DNA of 64,000 nt from Eumeta japonica (Eukaryota > Arthropoda > Insecta > Lepidoptera > Psychidae), in contig BGZK01000483.1 of NCBI GenBank assembly GCA_005406025.1, positions 62,001 through 126,000 on the forward strand, in the 5' to 3' direction. The notes below the pieces were generated by a model, which did not search any database, was not told where the DNA came from, and saw nothing but the letters and a program-made list of their open reading frames with translations. The position numbers and the translations under genes were made by a program. Shown here piece after piece: positions 48,481 through 58,970 of this stretch (position 1 is its first letter; every line of letters begins with the position of its first letter).

Positions 48481-49410
48481 ACGCAAACACTCACACAGAA
48501 CATGTGCTAATGGTGGGCATGTAGTACATACTGCTACAACTCCACTATATTAGCTTAACTTCTAACCGGAGCTCTACTTTATGGACTATTAGCAGCCGTT
48601 CGCCGCTGTGGTAATTGGCGGATGTAGAGCGAAATCCGGAACATCGAAATGCGTGTTCGTGTATCTGTGTAGCTTAAATTATATGTACATTTTCGGACAA
48701 GTGCTTCTGTTACGGAATGTGTGAATATGTAAATATTTATAAGGATTTCATTTTCTCTTTTATGTCTACTAAAACAAATCTATTATTATTAAACTTTGTA
48801 TCTGTTCTGTTCATTTAATCAAGACCGTTCATAAATAACAATTACTTCCATTGGTTTTTTTTTGTGTTATAGCGCTTTCAAACGAGTATTTGTATATATA
48901 AGTACAAACCGAAGTGATTTAATATATAAATATTAGTAATAGAGAGGATACGTTTCCATTCGCCAGGAAGTTTATGGGAGTTGGCTATAAATTATTACCC
49001 TTAATTTAATTAGAATGCCGTCCGAATAAGATTAGATTAAATCTCTTTGCATGTTATAAACATTGTATCGATTCATTGTAACAATACATTCGCCGAAAGA
49101 ATATGTAAAGTTTAGTAATAGAAAATTGCCTGACCCTAGGTATACTTTATAATATTTATATTACAAGATATATTTTGGTATACAATGTTTACTGGATATA
49201 TGAGCCGGAGGTGGTCTGAATTTCTTTTAAAACTTTCCGATCAGTAGGTGATTGTTTTGGCGTGCTTCTATTTCACTCAAAGTAAATTCAAATTTAATAC
49301 AACGCTATAAAGTTAAACGATTGGAATGACTAAAATTATTTCCATATCAACCCTTAATAGAGTATCATGTAGGTTCCGAACCCCATCTTAATCTATATTA
49401 ATTGATATTT
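48481..49410. other. AT-rich non-coding stretch
   Basis: No gene or repeat recognised. Confidence 0.6.
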
Positions 49411-49411
49411 T

Positions 49412-49794
49412 TTACGGTTCCGTATGCAAAAACGGAACCCTATTACTAATACTCAATTGTCCGTCTGTTCGTCTGTCACCAGGCTGTATCACATGAACCT
49501 TGATAGTTTGACAATTGAAATTTTCACAGATGATGCCGCTAAAACGAAAAATACTAAAAACAGAATAAAAAAAGTATTTAAGTGGGGCTCCCATACAATA
49601 AACGTGATTTTTTTTTTGCCGTTTTTGCTCGATATTCATAACGGCAATTCACTTAAAAAATAAATACCTACTTGCTTCAAATAAAAATTAAAAACTAAAA
49701 AAAAAGTTATAATATATTGTCTAATGTTGTATAGATAATGATACGGAAACTTTTGTGCGCGAGTCGGACTCGCACTTGGCCTGTTTTTTTTTTT
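49412..49794 (+). mobile_element. GTTCCG-family element, well preserved
   Basis: It opens with TACGGTTCCGTATGCAAAAA and CGGAACCCTATTACTAATAC, has CTGTCACCAGGCTGTATCAC and AGTGGGGCTCCCATACAATA, and closes with TGCGCGAGTCGGACTCGCAC followed by TTGGCC and a T run. I recognise this order as a widespread lepidopteran dispersed repeat. No coding capacity. Frames 49412-49639 and 49424-49663 are by-products. The copy at 13167 is a diverged relative. Confidence 0.85.
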
Positions 49795-50179
49795 ATATTG
49801 GTTTTGAAAACCTATTTGTACTACATTTTGATATGTACTATTTAATGCTTTTGATGCTATAATTTGTAGAAGTATGTTATATTGAAATTTACTTCATAGT
49901 AAAACAAACTGAAGTATCAAAGGCATATTTTTCTGATATTTAATTTTAAAAATCTAATTAGAACATGAAAAGTTAGACAATTTTACACCTGACAAATAAT
50001 CGGAATCAGAAAAGAATTTAATTCACCGTATCGTCGTAATTAAACATATCTATAACATGCTATATTCAAATTTTACCTCTATTCTTTCCCAGCCATCCAG
50101 AACTGAAGATATACGTCGAGGGAAATATACATCTAAAAATCCACTTCGGACACCTACCTACCTCCTAACAATATATTGC
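49795..50179. other. AT-rich non-coding stretch
   Basis: No supported feature. Confidence 0.6.
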
Positions 50180-50490
50180 GCACGTGACCTGAATAGAGGA
50201 GCTGCCTCGCCGCGTCCCGATAAACTTAAGACCTACACGGCGTCGTATTTCAACTTCGGGCCGATGCAGAGCACCGATACGGTAATGTATGTATTAAACT
50301 CTGTAAATCGGACCGTCAATCGATGTATCAGTGACCGGTCGTACATCACGGCGGTACGGATTGCCGTCGGCCGGGCTGGGCGGCACCTCTCGCTTGCACG
50401 AGATCGTGTAACATTTTCTTATGTAAATATCGCGGGGCGATCGGCTGCGACCCGATTTATAGTTTCAGCGGTATGTAGAATGGAAAAGTG
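50180..50490. promoter_or_regulatory. GC-rich island, candidate regulatory region or exon
   Basis: A forward frame 50057-50491 (144 codons) runs through the island and includes GGAGCTGCCTCGCCGCGTCC and GCCGTCGGCCGGGCTGGGCG. The translation shows no domain and its first third lies in AT-rich DNA, so a gene is not supported. The island itself is an outlier in composition and is a reasonable place to look for an enhancer, promoter or exon. Confidence 0.3.
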
Positions 50491-50839
50491 AAGATTCTGC
50501 TATTACACAAGACGAATACGAGCTGACGGTTGATAGATGCGATTGCCTGATTGATGGTGTACAGCGCAATCGGCACTTCACTAGTAGTGTACCCATCTTG
50601 AGAGGCAACCTTTAAGGGTAACAAGACTAGTGATTGAACAGAACAGTAGCTGAGAAGAGTGTCGTAATACTCTCTACATCAGATACATTCTTCTAAAAGA
50701 TAGTATCGTTCAATTTTCATAACATCATCAACTCGGTTGATAGATTTAGTCACACGCAGCTATTCCCAATTCATAACGCAACAAAAAATCAGACGAGTCG
50801 TATACGTTGAAAAAGAAATTTCTTTCAAGGCGCAGTAGA

Positions 50840-51000
50840 ACATTAATTTGTATAGGGGCCGGGACCGCGGCCGATTCATATTGCAGCCGCTGGAATTGGG
50901 GCGGCCGGAGGAGCCGCTTCCGCTTAAATATTAACAGAGAGCTGCAGACCGCAGCGTCTCGGCGCGGGCGACTCATCTCCGTTTAGATTATAATCTGTTT
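50840..51000. promoter_or_regulatory. small GC-rich island
   Basis: It contains GGGCCGGGACCGCGGCCGAT and GGGGCGGCCGGAGGAGCCGC. The reverse frame 50746-50976 is composition-driven. With the island at 50180-50490 it forms a pair about 400 bases apart. Confidence 0.3.
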
Positions 51001-51284
51001 TATCTCAGGATTAAGCCGTTGTTCTAGGCGGTGGTGCGGCAGTCTAATGGGAAAAATTCAGCAAGGGCCTGTGCTTAAATTTTATTTAGGAATATAATGG
51101 ATAGCCATCAACCGGAACTTTTGTACGAAAAGAAAACTGAAATATATTAAAAATTATTATTTATATCTAGACAAGTGTGATTTTTGCACTTTGTTTGCTT
51201 TTCTGATTGTGTACTTATACAATCTGCAATCAGATAGGATCGTTCATGTCTTGTAGAATAATTGCGAGCAATATGTTTATAGAT

Positions 51285-51695
51285 AACTAGTTTTCTTCCG
51301 CAGCTTTGTCCACATTGGCATAGAATTAATTCCGTCATCATGGATATCGACCCATCGAGCTATCAAACGTGGTCGCTAAAGCTATTCCGTTCTCGATTCT
51401 GATCCCAGTCCTGCTCTCCGTTCTAATTTGTGCTAATCTCGATTCTGATGATGGTCCCGATGACGATTCGAAATACCCTTTTTATTTCGAACCCCATCTC
51501 AATCTAGTGGGTTTCAATAATGTTCTCAATTCCCATCCTGCTTTTCAATGCTTATATCAGTACATTTCAGTTATGGCCACGCTTTTGAGTTTAATATTAA
51601 TTCCACACTCGATTTCGACCTTTGTCGCGTTCTCTATTTCGATCCCTCCTATCTCTCCTCCCATCTATCCCATTGCTATGAAAGCAATGGGATAA
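51285..51695 (+). repeat. hexamer-array repeat family, copy 3
   Basis: The head AACTAGTTTTCTTCCGCAGC is followed by AGAATTAATTCCGTCATCAT (51321-51340) and a 6-bp-spaced array such as GTTCTCGATTCTGATCCCAG. It ends beside a 9-bp hairpin CCCATTGCT-ATGAA-AGCAATGGG at 51668-51690. The frame 51369-51695 (108 codons) is open because of the array. No shared tail with copies 1 and 4. Confidence 0.65.
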
Positions 51696-51889
51696 ATGGC
51701 TTAGGCACGCAAAAAAAAAAACTAAAAAAAATACACTCATTGAAGATGGTCTACCCTTATGCAAAAAATATTTCAATAAATTCAGACTATTCGGAGATTA
51801 GCTGTAACAAACAAATAGACTCTTTATTGACAAACAGTTTCATTTATTAGTATAAATAGAATGAGTACTAAGAAGTATCGTATTTTTTT

Positions 51890-52045
51890 ATTTCGTAGGA
51901 ATATCTACTTCTATTCAAAATTTGATTAAAAATTGTCCAAGCGTTTCAGAAATAATCCCGGACAAACAAAAAGATTCTTTATGGGAATCATATATAACTT
52001 ATCATTAGCACAATCACATATTCTTACTGTATACAAATTTTATGT
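51890..52045 (+). repeat. copy of the 124-bp repeat family
   Basis: AAGCGTTTCAGAAATAATCC then CCGGACAAACAAAAAGA leads into ATCATTAGCACAATCACATA and GTATACAAATTTTATG. The same order is seen in both units at 54845-55085 (ATCATTTACGCAATCACATG and GCATACCAATTTTCGT). Confidence 0.55.
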
Positions 52046-52058
52046 ACTAACAAACGCT

Positions 52059-52085
52059 ACACACACACACATATATATATATATA
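52059..52085. repeat. (AC)n(AT)n microsatellite
   Basis: Six AC units are followed by about seven AT units, directly before the head of hexamer copy 4. Confidence 0.95.
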
Positions 52086-52087
52086 AG

Positions 52088-52515
52088 TATCTAGCGCCCA
52101 CTCACGCCTCCGTCCGCGTGGATGTAGAATGAATTCCTTCATCTTATATATCGACGACCTATTACGATCTTTATCATGATGCCGTTCTTGGTTCTACTCC
52201 CGGTACTTACTCTCTGTGCCAATTTGTCTCACTCACAATTCCGGTTGCAGTCCCGCTTTTGGTTGCGAATTTGATCTCGATCTATATGGAATAGGACCCC
52301 ATTTTAATTCTGGTATTGGTACTGTTCCTCATTCCAATTCCGAACAAGTTCTTGATTCTACTTTTAGTCCCACAGTCGATTCGGACCCTGATTCCGTTCT
52401 CTATTGGTCTCCACTCTGATCTCTTCCGGTCTCCATTTTAGATTCTGTTTTTCGTCCCGTTTGCAATTTCGATGCCGCTACTAGTCACGGTTCCGATTTG
52501 TACGAGGCTAGCGTC
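52088..52515 (+). repeat. hexamer-array repeat family, copy 4 (best preserved)
   Basis: The head TATCTAGCGCCCACTCACGC and AGAATGAATTCCTTCATCTT is followed by TATATCGACGACCTATTACG. A degenerate hexamer array of about 280 bases includes ATTCCAATTCCGAACAAGTT and GATTCGGACCCTGATTCCGT. The tail GTCCCGTTTGCAATTTCGAT then GCTACTAGTCACGGTTCCGA matches copy 1. No ORF worth calling. It begins immediately after an (AC)n(AT)n run, a frequent neighbour of mobile repeat ends. Confidence 0.7.
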
Positions 52516-52719
52516 ACATTAAAATTAAAGCTCGGAGTTACTCGGAGATAGTGCAGTTTTCTATAAGTGGGAGAATTTTGTAAAGTTTATAATAATTCAA
52601 ATGTGCAGATGACGCCAGGAAAAAAAGTAAATAGTCTATTTTATTCAAAAAGCTTCTTATTTATTAAAGGATTTTCAGAATTAGTTCAGTTAAATTGCTC
52701 AAGTGCCGATGAGTAAAAA

Positions 52720-52900
52720 CAAAACGGAAGACGCGGGCCGGTGCGGGATCAACTCGGTTTATGTACAAAAATTAAGTTAACGGGAGTGAAAATAACAAAA
52801 ACAACAGAGCCACTAGACGATCGCGGCCTGAACGCCTGGGACGAGGCGGCGGAAGGGTGAGTGCCCGCACAAACTGACTTAAGGTTGTACATGGCGCGTA
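52720..52900 (+). other. GC-rich block with a splice-donor-like site, possible exon
   Basis: The forward frame between TAA at 52714 and TGA at 52858 is open for about 48 codons and ends at GGAAGGGTGAGTGC, where GTGAGT is a strong donor match. The last 15 codons are GC-rich and read EPLDDRGLNAWDEAAEG. No in-frame ATG, so it could only be an internal exon. A reverse frame 52749-53060 is also open. No family recognised. Confidence 0.2.
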
Positions 52901-53480
52901 CAAGTTCAATTGTACGAATATACACACGAAACCGAGGACAGTTGTTAGTTTTTTTTAAGAACCCTTCCCGTATGTGACTACAACACATCACCAGTTTTAC
53001 GGTAATTGAGTTGAATGGTTTAGGCAGACATAGACAAAGACGAACAAAATAGACACTCATTAATATATATTTTACAACCTTATTCCCTCCTCTACCGTTT
53101 GCGTAAAATGCGTTTCGCCATTTTTAATAAACAATATTTATACCAAAAACAATCGTACCTCGCTCCACAAAAAGTTTGACACAAAAGTCAACCCCTTTTA
53201 CTATGAACAGAGAATTAAAAAAAAATTCTTTCTTAGCGGTTCCTTAGATTGTGAAAGCCACCACTATATAATTTTGATCGGGTGCATAATTTCGGAAATC
53301 TCATAGTGTATAAGTGGATCAGTCGCAAAAAATTCACAATTGTAGAAATACAATTGTGAACTTTTTGTCTTTATCTCGTATCATTTAATAAACTACTCTA
53401 TCAATTAAACACACTGTAAAAATCAAACTCCTTACACGTGAAATTTCCTTGCTTTATTGACCCCACTGTTGACCCACACC
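52901..53480. other. AT-rich non-coding stretch
   Basis: No supported gene; it contains the hairpin at 53326-53367. Confidence 0.6.
53326..53367. repeat. 19-bp-stem hairpin with GAAA loop
   Basis: CAAAAAATTCACAATTGTA pairs with TACAATTGTGAACTTTTTG with one mismatch around a four-base GAAA loop. No gene end is adjacent, so a terminator role is not argued. Confidence 0.85.
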
Positions 53481-53755
53481 CTACCACAATCTTTTTATTT
53501 CAGAATAAAGGGCTTGAACCTTAACCTTCTATGCTGGCCTAGTGCGAATTGGGGGTTGTAAAAAACTATCGTCACCAATACGATGACACCGTCCGTGACC
53601 GACAGCTTATAGTAATCTTCAAGGTACGGAGTGTGTTTTACGCTGACTTAAGCTAAAAGCTCATTTTTCATATCGGCCGTGGTCAGGATCGAACCTAATA
53701 CCTTCAGATTCGAAGCCGACCCTCAACCACCAAGTCACCATCGCTCCATACTCAC
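53480..53755 (-). mobile_element. tRNA-derived SINE (family shared with 55720-55990)
   Basis: The reverse-strand head reads TGGTGGTTGAGGG (A box, 53720-53732) and GGTTCGATCCT (perfect B box, 53685-53695). The body holds CAACCCCCAATTCGCAC near 53550, matching CCCCCAACCCGCACCG of the copy at 55720. The 3' end is AT-rich near 53480. Confidence 0.7.
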
Positions 53756-54333
53756 TAAACTATTTGCTTATATAACAATTCAGAGTGTACTTTAAAACCA
53801 TATCGAAATCTCATTTGGTAAATTTCTTTCACTTATGACCTAAAGACGGTTTGTTTATCTGGCTCAAGTATTAAACATAGATAGTATATGGTGTCGTGGA
53901 TTTATTTGTAAACTATTAAAGGTTAATATTTTTAATATATGGTACATTTTATTACCTTATTTTAAACCGTTTATTAGACAGCACACGCCAACAAATCAAC
54001 GAAACGTCTAGTTTTTTTAAAACTTCAATTACTGTTTTTGTCATTTCACACTGAAATCATATTTTTATCAAAATTGAAAATAGCTTATGGCATTGATAAA
54101 TCGAATCAATAGCTCCCTATGAATAATTGAATTTTTGGAATTGGATCAAAAGTCCATACTCATCCTACATCCAAATTACTAATTTTATCAAACTTTACCT
54201 CTTTACAATATTATTATAAACATATGACAACCGAATGCCTTTTTTTTTAATAAACGGCAACATATTAAACCACAGATTTGCTTAACCTATTAATAATGAA
54301 AAACTACGAGAAAATTATGACTCTTAAACCCGA
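53756..54333. other. AT-rich non-coding stretch
   Basis: No supported feature. Confidence 0.6.
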
Positions 54334-54395
54334 ACACACATAAGCCCACACTTACGCACACGGTCACACATGCACGAAGGCACGCACGCACACGT
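54334..54395. repeat. imperfect CA-rich microsatellite
   Basis: CACACATAAGCCCACACTTA continues to GGCACGCACGCACACG. The reverse frame 54290-54478 crosses it and is not a gene. Confidence 0.85.
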
Positions 54396-54844
54396 AAAAC
54401 TATATAAATATAAATAAATATGCCTCCTAACGATATCACAAAAATAAAACTTTTATATGAGGCGCTTGCCTGCAACATGCATTAACATGCAGCATGCAAC
54501 CCACCGATGACCCTCTAATCTGTCTCTCCACTACGAATCTCTATCCAAATGATTGAATATTGATTCCAGAGGATTGACAGATATCGAACACCTAAGCAAG
54601 TGTTATTTATTTTTCTAATTATCTAATTCCGCTAACTCTGACTAATAATTTTTTCACTCGTAATAGGAAAAGTAGGTGTAACAAATCAAGGGGGATGGCG
54701 ACACCTATATTTGAATATTTTGTTCTCACTATATAGATCTGGACCACCTTAATATAGAGTATTTCTCATGTTCAGACTGAATTCATTTTCATCAATATCG
54801 TTTAAACTTATTTTGTATTATAAAGAGACATATAGATAAACAAG

Positions 54845-55085
54845 CAGGCAGATAGATAGTAGCCTATCATTTGCGCAATCTAATGTTGTTACTCTATACC
54901 AATTTTTATTAGATCGGTAAAATCTATTTTAAATTGTAAAAAGATATAAAGACTGGCAAATAGACAAATAGACGGACACACAGTAGTATATCATTTACGC
55001 AATCACATGTTCTGAATGCATACCAATTTTCGTCACGATGGATTAATCCGTCTTAGTTATAAAAGACCTGTAGACAAGACAGACA
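54845..55085 (+). repeat. 124-bp tandem repeat, two units
   Basis: TATCATTTGCGCAATCTAAT at 54865 recurs as TATCATTTACGCAATCACAT at 54989. Each unit also holds CATACCAATTTT-like text and a GACA/GATA-rich stretch. A third relative sits at 51890-52045. Confidence 0.75.
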
Positions 55086-55379
55086 TAAGTTTTAAAAATA
55101 GTAGAATTGGAGTTGTTAGTCATGAAATGAATATATATCACGAAATTGTACAATTACATTGAATGTATGGACAGACCCTACAGATTTATATGGTATTACA
55201 TATACATATAAGTATGGACAATTAAAATGTACTGGAGCGGCAAATATTGTCTCACAAGGGCGAGAGGGCGCGAGAGGAATTAAGATATTCACCACTCCTT
55301 TTTTTTTTTGTGCTGATATATTATTTATTAAATTGGACTGTATATGCGGCCAAGTACACCGGTGAGTTTGACATACAAT
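55086..55379. other. AT-rich non-coding stretch
   Basis: No supported gene; the frame 55159-55365 has no recognised motif. Confidence 0.55.
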
Positions 55380-55640
55380 TCAGATTAGACAATTCGAAAC
55401 GATCCTGGAGCACAATTTAGAAGATTGTCCCTGCAGGCAGCCGAGGCGTTGCTCTACTCCTGGCTCCTTCCAGGTCGTCGCCAGCAACTCGGAATATTCA
55501 TTTGCGTGTAGACTTGCACGGAGCAGACACGTGCGTGTCCGGCGCGGTTGACCGTTATCGCTCAAGTCGCGCGTTGTATCAAAGTCACGTGCGGAGGGCA
55601 GTACGGGAAGGAACGGGCACTGGAAATCTAAACTATATGC
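55380..55640. other. GC-richer unassigned block
   Basis: It contains AGACACGTGCGTGTCCGGCG and GTATCAAAGTCACGTGCGGA, both with CACGTG-type E-boxes. Open frames on both strands (55380-55649 reverse, 55502-55693 forward) have no domain. Could be regulatory sequence. Confidence 0.3.
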
Positions 55641-55719
55641 ATAAAACAAATACAGTGACTTGGCGTATACATATACCGCCTTGTCTACGTTAAATGGTAT
55701 TATGGTTGTGTCTAATGAT

Positions 55720-55990
55720 CAGCTGCCGAGACATTAGATCTCTTCCCACAATCTCTTTCTTTCAAATCGAGGAACTTGGATCTTGAACCCACCACGCTGG
55801 TGCGGTGCGGGTTGGGGGGAAGGGAGAACTGCTGACGACCGTTATCGTCCGAGGCACAAAGTGAGTGGTATAGTTTAACTAAAAAACTTATCAGGATCGA
55901 TTTTGATACTTTCCGATTTGAAGGCTTTTGGCATTGTTCAATCATCTATGGCCCAGGTCCGATGAGCCACCGGCGCTAAATAAGACACAC
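55720..55990 (-). mobile_element. tRNA-derived SINE (family shared with 53480-53755)
   Basis: The reverse-strand head has TGGCTCATCGG (A box, 55959-55969) and a decayed B box reading AAAATCGATCCT near 55893-55904. The body includes CCCCCAACCCGCACCGCACC and GCGTGGTGGGTTCAAGATCC. It has the same orientation as its relative 2 kb away. The A-to-B distance (about 60 bases) is longer than usual, so there is an insertion in the head. Confidence 0.6.
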
Positions 55991-57364
55991 TATTAATTAG
56001 CAACGAAGTTTTCGAACAATTTCTTAGTAAATATAATATATATATTATTTATTTCATGACTTGTAAAAAATTTTGCTTGTAACAAATCACAAGCTTGTAC
56101 TTAATACAATGATATGTGGGAAAAACGGTACAAAATTTAGTTTAATCGAGATATTATCTTATCTGTACGTATTACAAATACGATTATAATTATGATGACA
56201 GAGGGCAGGTATTCGTGGTCGGAGACCACCGACCGGCCGGCCGTGGCGCGTTGAGATTTTGTATTTATTTACTTAAGGTAAGCAATACTTTACTGATATT
56301 ATTTAAGAAAATAAATTTACTAAATCTTTACTTAAAATATATTTAATAATTACTGATATAAACATTGTAAATGTTTATATCTAATTATTATTAACGTCAA
56401 TAATTAAGCTTAGAGAATTTGATTTATATGAAATGTGAATTTGATATACATTGACGTTCAATATTGGTTTTCTTATCATCTTGAATAAGGCAACAAAATT
56501 GTGAAAAATATATTATATATATTTTAAATTTGAAAATGTTAGGAAATTTTTTCATAGTTTCGTATTAAAGAGTTCTTAAATATAGCTGCAGATGTGATTT
56601 CTGGACTAAAACAACCTTTAAGAATTCTTCTATGAGTATTTGTATGGCCGAAAAAGTTTGTTCCTTTTGAGTATTATAAAGTGTAGGTATTTCATTCATA
56701 GGCAATAAAGTATATTAGGACTTAACTTCCAATACATCCTGCTTGGCTTAGTTTTTCTACTTTCGTCTTCGTATTTTTATGGGCCCAAAATATTTTTGCA
56801 TTATCGATACAAATTATATTTTTGTAGAAGTTTTTGAACAAAGATGGTAAGATTTTTCGCCATTGAAATAATTAAGGTTGATTGATTTATATCTTGTATT
56901 ATAAGGTCGAGAACGAGTTTTAGTAAATATCAGGTTATAATCAAATTTTCAGGTAGATTGGTCTGATTGTAATAAGTTGTTTTTAATATTATTGAGAGTC
57001 ATCGTTTTGATAAAAAAATGTTAAAAAAGTGTTTTGCGTTTTTTCGACTATGTTTCAATCTCTACGTAAATAAGGTAAATAAATTCGATAGACTACAATA
57101 TTTTATAATAAAAAATGGTACACCAACCGCAGAAAAGAATATGATGTTTATGTGTACAACAGTATCAGAAAACATAACATAAAAGTGTTTTTAGCGGTTT
57201 AGGTTAGAAAACTTTGGTGCAAAAACGAAGTTTATTATAGAAAAAGTTTGATGTTACCAAAACAAAACTCGCGAATCGTAATTCCGTGTTTTGTTAAAAG
57301 GAAATGCGTTACAAAAAATTTTGATGGAGAATAATGAAGCGACCGAAAAAAATGATAGTGACCT
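55991..57364. other. AT-rich non-coding stretch
   Basis: No gene recognised. A short GC patch at 56216-56250 includes CCACCGACCGGCCGGCCGTG. Confidence 0.6.
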
Positions 57365-57717
57365 AAACACGGACAAACTTCACGTACAACTGCACAACTG
57401 GGTTTAACGCGCGACGCGTTCGTGCGCACTTGAGGAGTGGCGATAACGATGCGTCGAGGAGTACGTCACATGGACAAGTGTTTGTTGCCCAAATCGAAAC
57501 GAGCGTAGAGGGTCCTTTCACATGTCCCGATGACGTTCCAACTAGCGCAGTCCTCAGCGGAACTGGGTGCGCTCCTGCAGCACCACTACTACCGTACCAC
57601 GACAGGTTGGAGTTCGGGAAGAGCAGCCGTACGCACATGTGGACCCGAAAAGATCAGAGCTGTGCTACTCGTTCAGGGGACTGGCACATCTTCCTAGAGA
57701 AACTTGCAAAGACTTAG
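57365..57717 (+). other. GC-rich open block, unassigned
   Basis: One forward frame is open for 116 codons from TAA at 57364 to TAG at 57715, and a 91-codon reverse frame overlaps. The sense translation is mixed and soluble-looking (for example VEGPFTCPDDVPTSAVLSG) without a known domain. There is no in-frame ATG and no clear splice site. It may be a diverged exon, a decayed element or simply GC-rich spacer. Confidence 0.25.
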
Positions 57718-58440
57718 GCGGGTATTGAAGCTCTGAGTTTAATATAGAATTTTTATGTCGTATAGTCTATATATTAAATAGATAGAACTTCCTGGATATT
57801 CTGTATGACGATGAAAATAGACTTGCTTTCTTGTTCTTCTAAAAAGGCGTAATACTAACGAAGTGTAGACAGTGAACAAAACTTAATAAGATGTGAATTA
57901 TATAAAAGTATATAATTGTTCCAACTTGGTAAAGAAGAAATAAGGGCATATAAGTATAGGGATGTAAATGTAGAAAAATTACATGTATAGAAAATGTGAA
58001 AATAGATTAAAAAAATAAATGTGATTAAAAAGATAGACTAAGGTCACAGACTAAGGAGTTTTTATGTTCATTATACACTGCATTATATCTTTGGGATTTC
58101 ATCTAGATTGATGAATTTTCACACTGTTAGTTATATAAATTAAAAAAAAAACGACAAGTACGTATCAGACTAGCGTAGAGGAAAGTCCCTTCTATAAATC
58201 ATCGCATTAATCCTCAGTGATATTAAGCAACACATTTTTCTCATTATCTTTTTTTATTGATATTTTGCATTCCTTGTAGGAATATAAAAACTTGGGATTT
58301 CGTCTCATTTTCTTATCAATTTAATGATTAATTAATCTAAATAATAAGTTCCTATTATAAATAATGGAATCGCTTGATTAAAGTTTTTTTATTATTTTAA
58401 TTTGTGCTGAAAATTAACATCCTAAATATTAGTTTATTTA
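57718..58440. other. AT-rich non-coding stretch
   Basis: No supported feature. Confidence 0.6.
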
Positions 58441-58588
58441 CGCTACGTAATGTCCTAGATGGGTCGCATATGTATCAGTTCCAACTTTCTTCGTCTCGAA
58501 GATAGAAAATAAGTTGTGACAGACGGACAGGCAGCGAGTGAATTTATGAAGGTTTTATTTTTTTATCGGATCTACGGAACCCTAAAAG
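58441..58588 (+). repeat. 3' end of a GTTCCG-family repeat
   Basis: GTTGTGACAGACGGACAGGC leads to ATCTACGGAACCCTAAAAG, the same type of ending as at 20798 and 26633. Confidence 0.6.
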
Positions 58589-58804
58589 CAAGATGATGTC
58601 ATGCACACGATGGGATTGAAAAGATATCATCGCTTTTGAGCTATTACCACTGTGGTTCTCAGATTCTGTCCTCTACTCCCCGCAATAGACAAAATTAAAG
58701 CAAGCGATTGCAACCAAACGCCCCTGCGTACATAATTAGAACACAGCAGACCATAAACACATACATAGTCACATAGAAAAAATAGAGAAAGGTTAACTGA
58801 GAGG

Positions 58805-58970
58805 CGATGGCGCATCCACTTTACAGCTCTGACCTCACTATCTCATATTACCACCTGTTTCCATCAAATCAGAACTTTTTTGGTAGCGCAAGGTTAACAT
58901 GTAGAGAGAATTTTTAAAATCGTTTGTCGTTTGCTTAATTCACACAGAATAAAAGACTCTCTTCGACCTA
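58805..58970 (+). pseudogene. mariner transposase scrap
   Basis: A frame reads MAHPLYSSDLTISYYHLFPS then NQNFF, matching the third-aspartate block of mariner transposases (HPPYSPDLAPSDYHLF type). No other part of the element is recognisable; it is a separate insertion from the other mariners in the window. Confidence 0.6.

Noticed and set aside
50057..50491. 144-codon forward frame as a gene
   Set aside because: The first third is AT-rich, the rest is GC-rich, and no domain or codon-use consistency is seen along it.
51369..51695. 108-codon frame rich in Ser/Pro/Asp as a secreted or repeat protein
   Set aside because: It is a reading of the degenerate hexamer array, whose head is shared with three other places where the frame is broken.
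8371..52515. CRISPR array or bacterial origin for the regularly spaced hexamers
   Set aside because: Units are 6 bp and degenerate, with no constant repeat plus unique spacer, in clearly eukaryotic DNA.
53326..53367. Rho-independent-style terminator
   Set aside because: The host is a eukaryote, no gene ends nearby, and no T run in the right place follows.
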